Source of the DNA: Bacteroidia bacterium
Lineage (GTDB): Bacteria; Bacteroidota; Bacteroidia; Chitinophagales; Chitinophagaceae
Direction of reading: 5' to 3'
Assembly: GCA_030427635.1 (NCBI GenBank)
Contig: JAUIBA010000004.1
Coordinates: forward strand, 186,001-250,000
Length of the DNA stretch: 64,000 nucleotides
The position numbers and the translations under genes were made by a program. Below the pieces are notes generated by a model, which searched no databases, had not been told where the DNA came from, and was given only the letters and a program-made list of their open reading frames with translations. Of this stretch, positions 17,946 to 28,700 are shown in pieces (the first letter of the stretch is position 1; each line of letters starts with the position of its first letter).

Positions 17946-20033
17946 TTGAAGAACCTTCCGCTATTTCTGTTGCGAAATGTACTGCTGGCATTTATGCTCT
18001 TGTGCGCTATGCAGCTGGCTGCGCAGCCAGCTACCCTACCCATGACGCCACAAAGGGATACGAGCAATGATAAAACCAACGACGGCAAATGGAGGAACCA
18101 AGAAGCCAACGTTACCTATGAGCGGCTCAACAGTACACAACGGCATGGAATGGACACCGCTATTCATGCATTTCACAGACGTTTGTTTGTACAACCATGG
18201 TACAGAGACCAGGGAAATCCCGGAAGCCCTGCACTGAATCTGCTATTCACGCCCGAAAACCGGGTTGGCCCTACGCTTGGCTACCATATATTTGACGTGT
18301 ACCGGCACAATGCCGATAGTGTAAAGTATTACAACACTACCCGCCCCTACTCTGTTTTCAGCTATCAGGCAGCAGGAAGGCAGGAAAATATTGCATCTAT
18401 ATTCCATACCCAGAACATAAAACCCAACTGGAATATAGCTGCCGACTACCGTAAGATATCCTCCCCGGGATATTACCAGATTCAGCGCAATAATCATGAC
18501 AACTTTGCACTTACCAGTAACTACAGAAGCCTGAATAAGCATTATACTGTTTACGGTGCCCTGGTGTATAATAAAGAGCAGCATGATGAAAACGGAGGAG
18601 TCCTGGACCGTTCATTGCTGGACTCTCCTGGCTATAACAACCGTCGTATACTTGGTACAGCTTATCAGAATACTGCATACAGCAGTACCCGATCCACGGT
18701 CTCTAATACGCTAAGAGATGTAGCAGTAAGGCTACAGCACAGCTATACCTGGGGCCGTACAGATACTATTTATGACGAGAACGATACTGCGGCATATACT
18801 TACACACTCACACCACGTTTCAGCATTACCCATGTAGCCACTCTGGGCTCTGAAAAGCATAGCTATAAAGACCTTGCGCCCGACTCTATGCGCTATATCA
18901 CATTATTTCAGCGTACCTTCCCCAATAAGGGCACAGGATATTATTCGGCTGGTGCCGACTCGGTTTATACCATGCAGAACTGGGTCTATGCCGACAATAA
19001 AGTTATTTTCAATGGCTTTGCCGGGAAAGTTGGTAATCAGCTCGCATTCAGTGCAGGTGCCGGTATCAGGTATGACCAGTTCATTTCAGACCCTGTAGCA
19101 AAACTTATCGTAGATAGTCCATACTATCGCATAGGATACGACAGGCGTAGCAATGCCAGCACGTATATAGAAGGGCAGATACGTAAAGAAGCTGCAACTA
19201 AAGGAGCATGGGAATACGGGGCTTCAGGCAAGTTGTTTGCTACAGGACCCTATGCCGGCAATTTTGCATTGAACGCTATTATAGGTAAAAAGCTGGGCAC
19301 CGATGCCGGTAGTTTTGTAGCAGGTGCCGGACAACAACTGGGTAGTGGCCCTTATAGCTATACCGACTATCAGAATGTATACGCATACAGGCAATTTCAG
19401 TTCTCCCCCGAAAGTATTACATCTGCCTATGCCTCTGTAGACCTCCGTAAGCTGCGTATGGCGGGGGGTATTAAAGCATACATTATCAGCAACTTCATCT
19501 ATATGGCTGAGACTGAGTTACCCGCTCAGTATAGTGCTGCTTTTACGCTGCCGCAGGCATGGATACGTAAAGTATTCAGAGTAGGAAGTTTCTTTCTTGA
19601 TAATGAACTGGTATTTCAGACAAAAGACGATAATACGCCTGTCAATGTACCTGGCTTTATGGGACGCCATCAGCTCAGCTTTGAAAAAAGTCTTTTCAGG
19701 AATGCTATAAAAATTGCTACAGGTGTCCAGGTAAGGTATAATAATGCCTACATGCCTGCGGGCTACAATGCTCAGTTCAATCGCTTCTTCTATCAGAACT
19801 ACGACACGGTTTCCAACATGCCTGAGCTGGCAGTATTCTTTAATTTCCGCATTAAGCGATTCCGTGCATTTATTATGGGAGACAACCTGCAACAGCTGTT
19901 TGCTACCAATGCTATCATATATACAGGCACTCCGGTACTCAACCGTACCAATGGCGACATCACATCTATCCCTGTATATGCAATGCCCAATACCATGATG
20001 CGTTTCGGGTTTAGCTGGGCTATGGTCAATTAG
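17946..20033 (+). CDS. Putative porin of the Bacteroidota Porin_10 type
   Basis: A 695-residue outer-membrane protein. The only fitting start is TTG at 17946, because a TAA lies in frame six codons upstream and the signal peptide (KNLPLFLLRNVLLAFMLLCAMQLAAQ) begins here. The mature part has the marks of the family: a short N-terminal region (TYERLNSTQR), then long alternating strands such as YSVFSYQAAGRQENIASIFH, and a terminal strand PNTMMRFGFSWAMVN close to the C-terminus. Probably a general solute channel. The stop overlaps the ribF stop by three bases, end to end. A TAATTTTG box lies at 17912-17919. Confidence 0.82.
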   Translation: MKNLPLFLLRNVLLAFMLLCAMQLAAQPATLPMTPQRDTSNDKTNDGKWRNQEANVTYERLNSTQRHGMDTAIHAFHRRLFVQPWYRDQGNPGSPALNLLFTPENRVGPTLGYHIFDVYRHNADSVKYYNTTRPYSVFSYQAAGRQENIASIFHTQNIKPNWNIAADYRKISSPGYYQIQRNNHDNFALTSNYRSLNKHYTVYGALVYNKEQHDENGGVLDRSLLDSPGYNNRRILGTAYQNTAYSSTRSTVSNTLRDVAVRLQHSYTWGRTDTIYDENDTAAYTYTLTPRFSITHVATLGSEKHSYKDLAPDSMRYITLFQRTFPNKGTGYYSAGADSVYTMQNWVYADNKVIFNGFAGKVGNQLAFSAGAGIRYDQFISDPVAKLIVDSPYYRIGYDRRSNASTYIEGQIRKEAATKGAWEYGASGKLFATGPYAGNFALNAIIGKKLGTDAGSFVAGAGQQLGSGPYSYTDYQNVYAYRQFQFSPESITSAYASVDLRKLRMAGGIKAYIISNFIYMAETELPAQYSAAFTLPQAWIRKVFRVGSFFLDNELVFQTKDDNTPVNVPGFMGRHQLSFEKSLFRNAIKIATGVQVRYNNAYMPAGYNAQFNRFFYQNYDTVSNMPELAVFFNFRIKRFRAFIMGDNLQQLFATNAIIYTGTPVLNRTNGDITSIPVYAMPNTMMRFGFSWAMVN

Positions 20034-20959
20034 TATTTCAGTACCTGTAGTGCGGCTACTTTATCGGCATGTAGCTGTTCGGTGAGTTGCTCCAGTGAGG
20101 AGAACTTTTGCTCATCTCTAAGGCGTGCTATGAAGCCTATCTCCAGTTCATCCCCATATATCTCTGCATCAAAGTCAAAGATGTGTACCTCTGCTTTTAT
20201 ATCCCGGCTGTCTGTTACGGTGGGGTTATAACCTATACTCATCATTCCCTCATATGAGACGCCGCTGTGCAGCACCTGTACCGCATATATGCCTACACCT
20301 GGCATTATCTGGTCGGTTTCATCTATTGCCATGTTGGCCGTAGGATAACCTATAGTACGCCCCAAACGATTACCGTGTACCACTTTCCCACTCACGGTAT
20401 ATATTCTCCCCAGCATGGCCATAGCCTCTGTTACATTACCTGCATTAATCGCTTTGCGTATACGGGTAGAGCTCACGGCAGCGTCAGCTATCAGCTGAGC
20501 AGGTATCTCCAGCACTTCATACCCATACTCCGGGGCCAGCCTGCGCAGCAGGTCAATATTTCCGGTACGGTCATGACCGAAATGATGGTCATACCCTATT
20601 ACTATACTATGTGGATGAAATGTATCTACCAGAAACTTCCTAACATATTCGTCGGCAGACAGGTTGGCAAAATCCGGGGTGAATGGCACTACAACTACGT
20701 GATTAATGCCTGTATCTGCCACAAGGCTCAGCTTCTTATTCAGCGGGGTAAGAATACCCAGTGGCTGCTCAGGAAACAATACCTTTCGTGGATGGGGCTC
20801 AAAGGTCAGCAGCACGCTCTCCCCTTCTACACGTCCTGCATGTTGCACTACTTCATTCAGTATTGCACGGTGTCCGGTATGTACCCCATCAAAGGTGCCG
20901 ATAGTGAGTACGGCATTCCGGAACTGCCTCAGATGATTTATATCTGTGAAAACAGCCAT
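20030..20959 (-). CDS. ribF: Bifunctional riboflavin kinase / FAD synthetase
   Basis: RibF makes FMN and then FAD from riboflavin. The 309-residue protein has the nucleotidyltransferase half first (TIGTFDGVHTGHRAIL with the HxGH-type motif, then VIGYDHHFGHDRTGN and SSTRIRKAI). The kinase half follows (GNRLGRTIGYPTANM, then PGVGIYAVQV and EVHIFDFDAEIYG). Length is standard. A TACCTTTG promoter box is at 20977-20970 on the minus strand. Supply of FAD links it loosely to sdhA, but there is no operon link. Confidence 0.96.
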   Translation of the reverse strand: MAVFTDINHLRQFRNAVLTIGTFDGVHTGHRAILNEVVQHAGRVEGESVLLTFEPHPRKVLFPEQPLGILTPLNKKLSLVADTGINHVVVVPFTPDFANLSADEYVRKFLVDTFHPHSIVIGYDHHFGHDRTGNIDLLRRLAPEYGYEVLEIPAQLIADAAVSSTRIRKAINAGNVTEAMAMLGRIYTVSGKVVHGNRLGRTIGYPTANMAIDETDQIMPGVGIYAVQVLHSGVSYEGMMSIGYNPTVTDSRDIKAEVHIFDFDAEIYGDELEIGFIARLRDEQKFSSLEQLTEQLHADKVAALQVLKY

Positions 20960-20969
20960 AAAAAGTATG

Positions 20970-20977
20970 CAAAGGTA
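20970..20977 (-). promoter_or_regulatory. -7 box of ribF
   Basis: Minus-strand TACCTTTG fits TAnnTTTG, 10 bases before the ATG at 20959. The -33 region is weak. Confidence 0.45.
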
Positions 20978-21040
20978 GTGTTTCCATGTTGAAGCACACG
21001 GATATTAAGCATACAACCTTATATCTGAACTATTATCGTA

Positions 21041-24022
21041 TCACATGCGGGAAACAAAAAGTCTGAGACTGACAGTTGTTTCAACACCACGTACCGCTAC
21101 CAGATACATACCCGGCATGAAAGCAGATACATCTACTGGTAGTACCGCATTGGCTGCGGCGGCTACAGTACCGGAATATAATACACGTCCTGCTACATCT
21201 GTAATAGTAACACCTGCATCTGCCTGCATATTGCCGCAGCTTATGGTCACTATATCATTTGCGGGGTTAGGATACAACCTTATATTACTTCCTGCCGTTT
21301 CAGTTCCCGCTATCTCTGTTACAGTATACGGGTATATAGTATGCATTCCTGTATGCTTTTTAAAGCTTACAGATGTGGCAGACATTGTAGCTGCCGTAAG
21401 TGATATCACATCCGATGGCGTAGTATAGTAATGCATTTCCTCGGGATATATAATGTAGTTGCCCGTAGCAATGCCATTAAACATGTAGTGTCCTGCCGCA
21501 TCGGTATAGGTATAGGTGAGTACAGTACCAGTAGCTGCGTCCTTCAGATAAACCAGCATTCCAGCCTCTGGTATCTCACCGGATGTACCTTTACCCGCAC
21601 CGGAATATACATAACCGCCTATAAATCCGGAACCTGCCGGTACGGTACCATATCTCAGATACACATCCCGCATATCAGACGCACCGCTATGAGCCAGAGC
21701 TACGGCATCATACCAGTAAAGTGCAGAGTCGCCATAAGTAGGCATATAGTCTGTAGTACCAGCTACACTGCTTATGAGCCTTGCCTTAACCAGATAGCTG
21801 CCAGAAGGCTTGCTGCTGAATTCATAATATGGCATAGCACCGTCCATGCAGGTAACAGTTGAGTCTGTGGCCACTATAGAGCTATCCGTAGGATTGAACT
21901 GTACCAGCCATACCTTCACATCGGGCGCAGCAGGTATGCCATAGTCAAAGTGGATATGACCATATATTCTGTCACCATTAACGGTCACTGTTGATGAGCT
22001 GTTACAGCCTGCAGTATTAGTGCCGGTCACTGTATAGGTCACTGTAGCGGTAGGTGTCAGCGTAGCCGATGAGCAACCTATACAGGACAATCCCGCTCCA
22101 GGTGCCCATGAATAGGTATCTGCACCGGTAGCTATCAGGGTATATCCACCACCACAGGCATCCGGTATAGCCGTAGCTGCCAGTCCAGGCACAGCATTTA
22201 CAGTAATAAATTTCATGGTAGCACAGCTACCCAGTGTATATGATATTATGGATGTTCCGGCACTAAGTCCGCTTACCACACCGGTAGTAATACCCATTAC
22301 TCCTATTGTAGCTACAGCAGGCGCACTGCTACTCCACACACCACCACTAGCCGTATCTGTCATAGTTATCACAGAACCTACGCATACATTATCTGCTCCC
22401 GATATAGGTGACGGAGCAGGACTGACAGTAACCACAGTTGTAGCCTCGCAGGCAGGTGCCAGAGAGTAGGTAACAGTTGCAGTACCGCCGGATATACCTG
22501 TCATCAGACCAGAACCTATAACTATCGTTGCCACCGATGGCGCAGATGTGCTCCATACCCCACCCGGCACAGCATTGACAAGTGTTGCTGTGGTTCCTGC
22601 ACACAGACTGGCCGGCCCGGTTATAGCAGCAGGCGGTACACTGGTATTTACCGTATGTATAGCTGCTGCCGCACCACACATATTAGCAACAACATAAGAT
22701 ATAACAGAAGTCCCTACAGAGCCACCGGTTACAACTCCTGTAGCAGATACGCTCGCATTGGCAGGCACCGAGGATGACCATGTACCACCGCTGCCGGTTG
22801 TTGTAAGAGTTATAGATGAGGAAGGGCATACCGTAACCGGACCCGATATTACTCCCGGCGCCGGCATTGAGTTCACAGTAGCTATAGTTGTTACATAACA
22901 GTCGGCACCGGTCATATAAGTAATAATAGCAGTTCCTGCGGCTACCCCATGTACAGTTGTAGATGTGCCTGGAGTAGCGCTTACTGTAGCTATAGTTGTT
23001 GCCGAGCTTATCCATACCCCACCGGCCACACTATTGGTCAGTGTTGCCATAGTGCCGGGACATACCGATACACTGCCTGAAATAGCAGCAGGAACGGGTG
23101 TTACCGTTTGCGTACGCACTCTCCGGCAGCCTGTGCCTGAAGCTGTATAAGTAATATTGGCAGTACCCGCTGCAAGTCCCGTAGCTACACCTGTTACAGA
23201 ATGTACCTGCACTACAGCTGGCATTGACGATGTCCATGCCCCCCCTGCCGGTGCCGATGAAAGCGACACAAACGAGCCGCTGCATATGGATGCAGCGCCG
23301 GAAAACGATGTAGGTATACCATTTACAGAAAAGTTCACCGTACGCATACATCCGGTTGATGCCAGCTGATAGCTTATGACAGCTGTACCAGCAGCAATGC
23401 CACTTATTGCACCTGTAGTAGCGCTCGCCGCTGCTACAGCCGGATTGCTACTGCTCCATGTACCCGGACCGCTGGTATTTGTGAGTGTTACCACCGTACC
23501 CTCGCAGGTTGATAGTGGTCCGGCAATAGTCTCCGGTAACGGATTTACAGATATGGTAACACCTGCTGTACAACCGGTGGGCAGTGTATAAACAACATCT
23601 GTGGCTCCGGTGCCGGCACCTGTCACGATTCCGGTAGAAATATCAACTGTAGCTACTGCAGCCTCACCACTGGCCCAGATACCTCCCAAAGGAATAGCCG
23701 TAGCAGTTACCTGACTGGCAATACATACCGATGATGATGATACTGATACTGCAGGGACAGGATTGACTGTAACTACCCTTGTATAAGTTGTGGGTAAAAG
23801 CTGATAAGTAATGATAGCTGTGCCGACTGTATGACCGGACACTACCCCTCCGGCATCTATAATGGCTATTGCTGTATCACTACTGCTCCAGGTACCTCCG
23901 GCAGGAGATGCACATGCCAGTGTTGTAGTACTCCCCATACATACCATTGCAGTGCCTGTAATCTGGCAGCTTGCCTCATAGCCTGTCAACAAGGAGAGTA
24001 AAAAAATGAAAAAATATCTCAT
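21041..24022 (-). CDS. Secreted protein with eight Ig-like repeats and T9SS sorting domain
   Basis: A 993-residue relative of the protein at 7580-12178. ATG 24022 gives the signal peptide MRYFFIFLLSLLTGYEASCQ; a GTG three codons up is less likely. Eight Ig-like BIG2-type units run from about residue 20 to 640, each with ITGxxxxCxG at the start (ISGPVTVCPSSSITL, ITGPASLCAGTTATL), GGxWSSS in the middle and a late Cys. A PKD-like or Ig segment (YSWAPGAGLSCIGC) comes next. Then two carboxypeptidase-regulatory or SdrD-B-like modules appear (GHIHFDYGIPAAPDVKVWLV; GGYVYSGAGKGTSGEIPEAG). The last 80 residues are a T9SS type A sorting domain (IRLYPNPANDIVTI). Likely adhesin. Confidence 0.87.
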   Translation of the reverse strand: MRYFFIFLLSLLTGYEASCQITGTAMVCMGSTTTLACASPAGGTWSSSDTAIAIIDAGGVVSGHTVGTAIITYQLLPTTYTRVVTVNPVPAVSVSSSSVCIASQVTATAIPLGGIWASGEAAVATVDISTGIVTGAGTGATDVVYTLPTGCTAGVTISVNPLPETIAGPLSTCEGTVVTLTNTSGPGTWSSSNPAVAAASATTGAISGIAAGTAVISYQLASTGCMRTVNFSVNGIPTSFSGAASICSGSFVSLSSAPAGGAWTSSMPAVVQVHSVTGVATGLAAGTANITYTASGTGCRRVRTQTVTPVPAAISGSVSVCPGTMATLTNSVAGGVWISSATTIATVSATPGTSTTVHGVAAGTAIITYMTGADCYVTTIATVNSMPAPGVISGPVTVCPSSSITLTTTGSGGTWSSSVPANASVSATGVVTGGSVGTSVISYVVANMCGAAAAIHTVNTSVPPAAITGPASLCAGTTATLVNAVPGGVWSTSAPSVATIVIGSGLMTGISGGTATVTYSLAPACEATTVVTVSPAPSPISGADNVCVGSVITMTDTASGGVWSSSAPAVATIGVMGITTGVVSGLSAGTSIISYTLGSCATMKFITVNAVPGLAATAIPDACGGGYTLIATGADTYSWAPGAGLSCIGCSSATLTPTATVTYTVTGTNTAGCNSSSTVTVNGDRIYGHIHFDYGIPAAPDVKVWLVQFNPTDSSIVATDSTVTCMDGAMPYYEFSSKPSGSYLVKARLISSVAGTTDYMPTYGDSALYWYDAVALAHSGASDMRDVYLRYGTVPAGSGFIGGYVYSGAGKGTSGEIPEAGMLVYLKDAATGTVLTYTYTDAAGHYMFNGIATGNYIIYPEEMHYYTTPSDVISLTAATMSATSVSFKKHTGMHTIYPYTVTEIAGTETAGSNIRLYPNPANDIVTISCGNMQADAGVTITDVAGRVLYSGTVAAAANAVLPVDVSAFMPGMYLVAVRGVETTVSLRLFVSRM

Positions 24023-24198
24023 CAAAATCACTGATTTCCAACCACTATACCCTAAAAATACAATTTTATGGTGTTGGTTACGTATATAAGGCGCACACTA
24101 TTGTCTGTCTGTTAGTACGTATGAGCATAAATATTTTATTAATTCAAACAAAAACAGCCTTAAATACAATTTACGATACAAAATCCACCCACTCTGGT

Positions 24199-24206
24199 TA
24201 ATTTTG
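24199..24206 (+). promoter_or_regulatory. -7 box of engB
   Basis: TAATTTTG ends three bases before the ATG at 24210, so transcription would begin at or inside the first codons (leaderless message). No -33 box is obvious. Confidence 0.45.
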
Positions 24207-24209
24207 GGC

Positions 24210-24815
24210 ATGGAAATCCGGTCTGCAAAGTACCTCATCAGTAGTCCCAAAGTTGAGAATTGTCCTGAACCCACTATTCCGGAGTATGCCTTTATTGGCC
24301 GCTCTAATGTGGGTAAATCCTCTCTTATAAATATGCTTACCGGTCAGAAGTCACTGGCAAAGACCTCCAACACACCGGGCAAGACACAGCTCATTAACCA
24401 CTTTCTCATTAACAATGAATTCTACATTGTCGATTTGCCCGGCTACGGTTTTGCTAAAGTATCACAAAGTACAAGGGCGGTATGGGAGAAAATGATAGCA
24501 GATTATCTGCAGCAGCGCCCCAATCTGGTCACTGTATTTGTACTTATTGACAGCCGACACGCCCCCCAGCCCATAGATCTTGAATTTCTGCGCAAGCTGG
24601 GCGAATGGCAGGTGCCTTTTAATGTTGTATTCACCAAAGCCGATAAAAGTACGCAGCGTGATGCCGCCCGCAATGCCCGTCTGTTTATAGATACAATGAA
24701 AAAAGAATGGGAGTTTATTCCTCAGTCTTTTATGACCAGTTCTGTAAAAACACTGGGACGTAAAGCTATTCTTTCATTCATAGAAGAAATGAATAAAGGA
24801 GAAGAAAACTCATAA
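24210..24815 (+). CDS. engB: Ribosome biogenesis GTP-binding protein YihA/YsxC (EngB)
   Basis: A small essential GTPase that helps late assembly of the 50S subunit. The 201-residue protein shows G1 GRSNVGKSSLIN, G2 region KTSNTPGKTQLINHF, G3 DLPGYGFAKV and G4 FTKADK. ATG 24210 was chosen over the in-frame TTG two codons upstream, since MEIRSAKYLIS is the normal start. The gene is divergent from the Ig-repeat protein and stands alone, except for a possible 40-residue frame just behind it. Confidence 0.96.
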   Translation: MEIRSAKYLISSPKVENCPEPTIPEYAFIGRSNVGKSSLINMLTGQKSLAKTSNTPGKTQLINHFLINNEFYIVDLPGYGFAKVSQSTRAVWEKMIADYLQQRPNLVTVFVLIDSRHAPQPIDLEFLRKLGEWQVPFNVVFTKADKSTQRDAARNARLFIDTMKKEWEFIPQSFMTSSVKTLGRKAILSFIEEMNKGEENS

Positions 24816-24821
24816 CCAACT

Positions 24822-24944
24822 ATGAAGAGGGAGTTTTGGTGTTTCCTGTTGGAATATTATAAAGATAGCAATACCGGCGCTTTCTACAATTACAATGCGT
24901 GTGGTATTCACTGTGACGAGGCGCTGAATAAAGCAATGGCGTAA
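24822..24944 (+). CDS. Possible 40-residue protein behind engB
   Basis: A 41-codon frame starting six bases after the engB stop. The product, MKREFWCFLLEYYKD followed by an Asn/Tyr/Cys-rich middle and ending DEALNKAMA, is hydrophilic and has no known motif. An AAGGAGAAG lies about 20 bases before the ATG, inside engB. It may equally be a chance frame in the 200-base gap. Confidence 0.22.
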   Translation: MKREFWCFLLEYYKDSNTGAFYNYNACGIHCDEALNKAMA

Positions 24945-25012
24945 ACAGAGCTGGGATAAAGAAAAAACTGAAACTATACGGCTTCGTACAGGAAAAGCCA
25001 TAATTCTGCCGC

Positions 25013-25651
25013 TTATTCAAGAAAGGCAAAATGCGCATTACGGTATTCCGGCTTCTTTACCATCTCCTTCAGATTACTGAATGTGGACAGCGGTCCGGTA
25101 GTTACAAATATGTTGGTAAGCCATGGTGGCACTTCGCCCCCGGGGTCAAAACGGAGCACATAAGTGATTTCTACCTCATCATCTGATATATCCCGTATCT
25201 CCCAATGTGCGTGCGACTTTTCCACTCTTATTACACCCGGCACATGTGGCAGTGTTTCCGGCACCACATGTGAGTCCAGAATAGTTATATCATTCTTCCT
25301 TGTGATGGTAAAATGGCTTACATAGTCACGGCTGGCCACTGGCCAGGGAAGGGAAACCAGCGAATAAAATATTATTTCGTTCGCTGCTATCTGCTCTACT
25401 ATACGGGCCTGTTTTGTATTATATATCCAGTCTGGCTGCCGTGGTATATCCAGCAGCAGAGCCACTATCTGGTGCCGGTTACAATGCACCCTTGCCACTG
25501 CTTTTACTGATCTTACCGCTGAGCTGTCCTGAAGTGCAGTATAAACCCTGATGCCATTTTTCTCTTTCCTGAATTTCCACTGCTGTGCAGTCCCATACTG
25601 AAAAGAGAGTACGATTAAGACAAATAGTATTTTATATAGTTTTCCGGGCAC
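25013..25651 (-). CDS. Exported START-domain (StAR-related lipid transfer) protein
   Basis: A 212-residue protein with signal peptide (PGKLYKILFVLIVLSFQYGTAQ) and one START-like domain: WKFRKEKNGIRVYTAL at the start, then VALLLDIPRQPDWIYNTKQ, SLPWPVASRDYVSHF and ITYVLRFDPGGEVPPWLTN. START domains bind lipids or sterols in a deep pocket; the ligand here is unknown. The start is GTG at 25651, as a TAA precedes it directly. The gene reads in the same direction as rpoC but begins about 160 bases after the rpoC stop, on the far side of the rpoBC terminator, so it is a separate unit. Confidence 0.82.
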   Translation of the reverse strand: MPGKLYKILFVLIVLSFQYGTAQQWKFRKEKNGIRVYTALQDSSAVRSVKAVARVHCNRHQIVALLLDIPRQPDWIYNTKQARIVEQIAANEIIFYSLVSLPWPVASRDYVSHFTITRKNDITILDSHVVPETLPHVPGVIRVEKSHAHWEIRDISDDEVEITYVLRFDPGGEVPPWLTNIFVTTGPLSTFSNLKEMVKKPEYRNAHFAFLE

Positions 25652-25727
25652 TTACCTGAAATGTATCACAAAATAAACAGGTTCAGCGAATTATCAATAT
25701 GACAGCAGTCATAATTACTACTGATAT

Positions 25728-25756
25728 AAAAAAGAGGCGGTCATAAAGACCGCCTC
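25728..25756 (-). terminator. Terminator of rpoB-S23-rpoC
   Basis: A 9-bp GC-rich stem (25734-25742 with 25748-25756, loop ATAAA) is followed on the minus strand by six T (25733-25728), 35 bases past the rpoC stop. Confidence 0.88.
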
Positions 25757-25790
25757 CTGACAAAACTGATTTGCTTTGCAGCAAAATATA

Positions 25791-28700
25791 TTATTCGTCT
25801 TCGTCGAACTGAAGCACATCACGGTTGGCAAGCAACAGCTCAAACTCTTCTTTCGACCCTACAACCAGATCATCAAATTCACGCATACCAGTACCTGCAG
25901 GGATGAGGTTACCTGTAATAACGTTCTCTTTCAGACCTGCAAGACCATCCTGCTTACCATTGATAGCTGCCTGAGACAGAACCTTGGTAGTTTCCTGGAA
26001 CGATGCAGCTGATATCCAGCTCTGTGTACCCAGTGATGCTTTGGTGATACCAAGCAGCATAGGCGATGATGTAGCCGGATTTGCTTCGCGGTATTCCACA
26101 AGCTTCTTGTCGGCACGACGCAGAGCGCTGTTCTCTTCACGCAGCTCACGGATAGTTACTATCTGACCAGGATGCAGCAGTTCTGAATCGCCGGCATCGA
26201 TAACAACTTTCTTATCAAATATCCAGTCATTCTCATCCATGAAGTCAAACTTATCTACAGTATCTTCTTCAAGGAACTTGGTATCTCCCGGATCAACAAT
26301 GTTTACTTTACGCATCATCTGACGTACGATCACCTCTATGTGCTTATCATTAATCTTCACACCCTGGAGACGATATACTTCCTGAATTTCATTTACCAGA
26401 TACTCCTGTACAGCAAACGGTCCTTTGATAGACAGGATATCACTTGGAGTAATAGCACCATCAGAAAGTGCAGTTCCTGCTTTCACAAAGTCACCATCCT
26501 GAACCATGATATGACGTGTAAGAGGTACCAGATATTTTTTAACGAGACCTTCGCGGCTTTCCACGATTATCTCCCTGTTACCACGTTTCACATTACCAAA
26601 GGCTACCACACCATCTATCTCAGCTACTACAGCCGGATTGCTTGGGTTACGTGCTTCAAACAGCTCCGTTACACGTGGCAGACCACCGGTGATGTCCCGG
26701 CTACGACCCATCACACGTGGTATCTTCACCAGTACCTGACCATTATGTACTTCCTGGCCCGGCTCTACGATGATATGAGAACCTACCGGCAGGTTATAAG
26801 ACTTCTGCTCCTTACCTTCCACCACTATCGCTGGTATCTTGGTTTTATCCTTGGTCTCAATTACCACACGCTCGCGGTGACCTGTCTGCTCATCAGCTTC
26901 TTCGCGGTAAGTAACGCCTTCTATGATGTTGTCAAATGATATCTTACCGTGTATTTCAGAAATGATAACGGCGTTAAACGGATCCCATGTGCATATCACA
27001 TCGCCCTTAGCCACCTTTTTACCATTGGAAACTTTAAGTATAGAACCATAAGGTATATTGTTGGTAATCATCAGGCGGTCGTTTGCTACGTCCACTATAC
27101 GCACCTCACCGGTACGGCCTATTACCACAACCTGCTCTTCACCTTCAACATCTTTATACTTGGTAGTACGCAGACCGTCAAACTGTATAGTTCCGTCAAA
27201 GCGTGCAGCCAGCTGAGATTCAATAGCAGAAGAACCAGCCACACCACCCACGTGGAAGGTACGCAGTGTAAGCTGTGTACCAGGCTCACCTATCGACTGG
27301 GCAGCGATGATACCTACTGCATCACCTTTCTGCGTCATGTAACCGGTAGCAAGGTTCTTACCATAACATTTTGCACATACACCTTTGCGGCTTTCGCAGG
27401 TAAGTACAGAACGTATTTCTACAGCATCTATCGGACTTTCGTCTATTGCCTTCGCAATATCTTCTGTGATTTCCTCACCTGCCGATACGAGTTGCTTGTC
27501 AGTAAGCGGGTCATATACATCATGAAGTGATGTACGGCCCAGTATACGATCATACAGTGGCTCTACGATTTCCTCATTATCTTTCAATGCAGATGTTGCA
27601 ATACCACGCAGGGTACCACAGTCTTCATTGGTAATAACCACATCCTGTGCTACGTCCACCAGACGACGGGTCAGATAACCCGCATCCGCTGTTTTAAGGG
27701 CGGTATCCGCCAGACCCTTACGGGCACCGTGCGTAGAGATGAAGTACTCAAGTACGTTCAGACCCACCTTGAAGTTTGAAAGGATTGGATTCTCAATGAT
27801 TTCTGAACCAGTAGAACCACTACGACGAGGTTTCGCCATCAGTCCCCTCAAACCAGCCAGCTGTTTAACCTGCTGTTTAGAACCACGCGCACCGGAATCA
27901 AGCATCATGTACACAGAGTTGAAGCCCTGCTTATCAGCTGCCATCTCGCGGATAAGTGTTTCTGTTACACGGGTATCCACACGCGACCAGATATCGATAA
28001 TCTGGTTATAACGTTCGTTATTGGTGATAAGCCCCATGTTATAGTTGTCCCATACTTCATCTACCTCACCCTGCGCTGCAGATATCAGCTGCTCTTTCAC
28101 ATCAGGAACAGTAAGGTCCTTAATGTTGAACGACAGACCACCACGGAAGGCCGTACGGAAACCGAGTGTTTTGATATCATCAAGGAACTGTACCGTCTTA
28201 GGTATGTTAGTATTTTTCAGTATCTGCCCAATGATTTCACGCAGCGACTTTTTAGTAAGTAGTGCGTTTACGAAACCATTTTCTTTTGGTACAAACTGGT
28301 TGAATATTACACGGCCTACAGTAGTTTCTATAAGCTTAGTTGTAGTTACGCCTTCCGACTCACGTACACTGGCACGTACTTTTATGTGAGCGTGCAGGTC
28401 GGCACGGCCTTCATTATAAGCTATCAGCACTTCTTCAGTACTGTAGAATGCCATGTTTTCACCTTTTACTTTTTCAGTATCAGTTGATTTCTTACCCTTG
28501 GATATATAATACAGACCCAATACCATGTCCTGAGAAGGCAGGGTGATAGGAGTACCATTCTGCGGGTTAAGAATGTTATGTGATGCCAGCATCAGCAGCT
28601 GTGCTTCCAGTATGGCAGCATTGCTTAGTGGTACGTGTACCGCCATCTGGTCACCATCAAAGTCGGCGTTGAACGCCGAACACACCAGCGGGTGCAGCTG

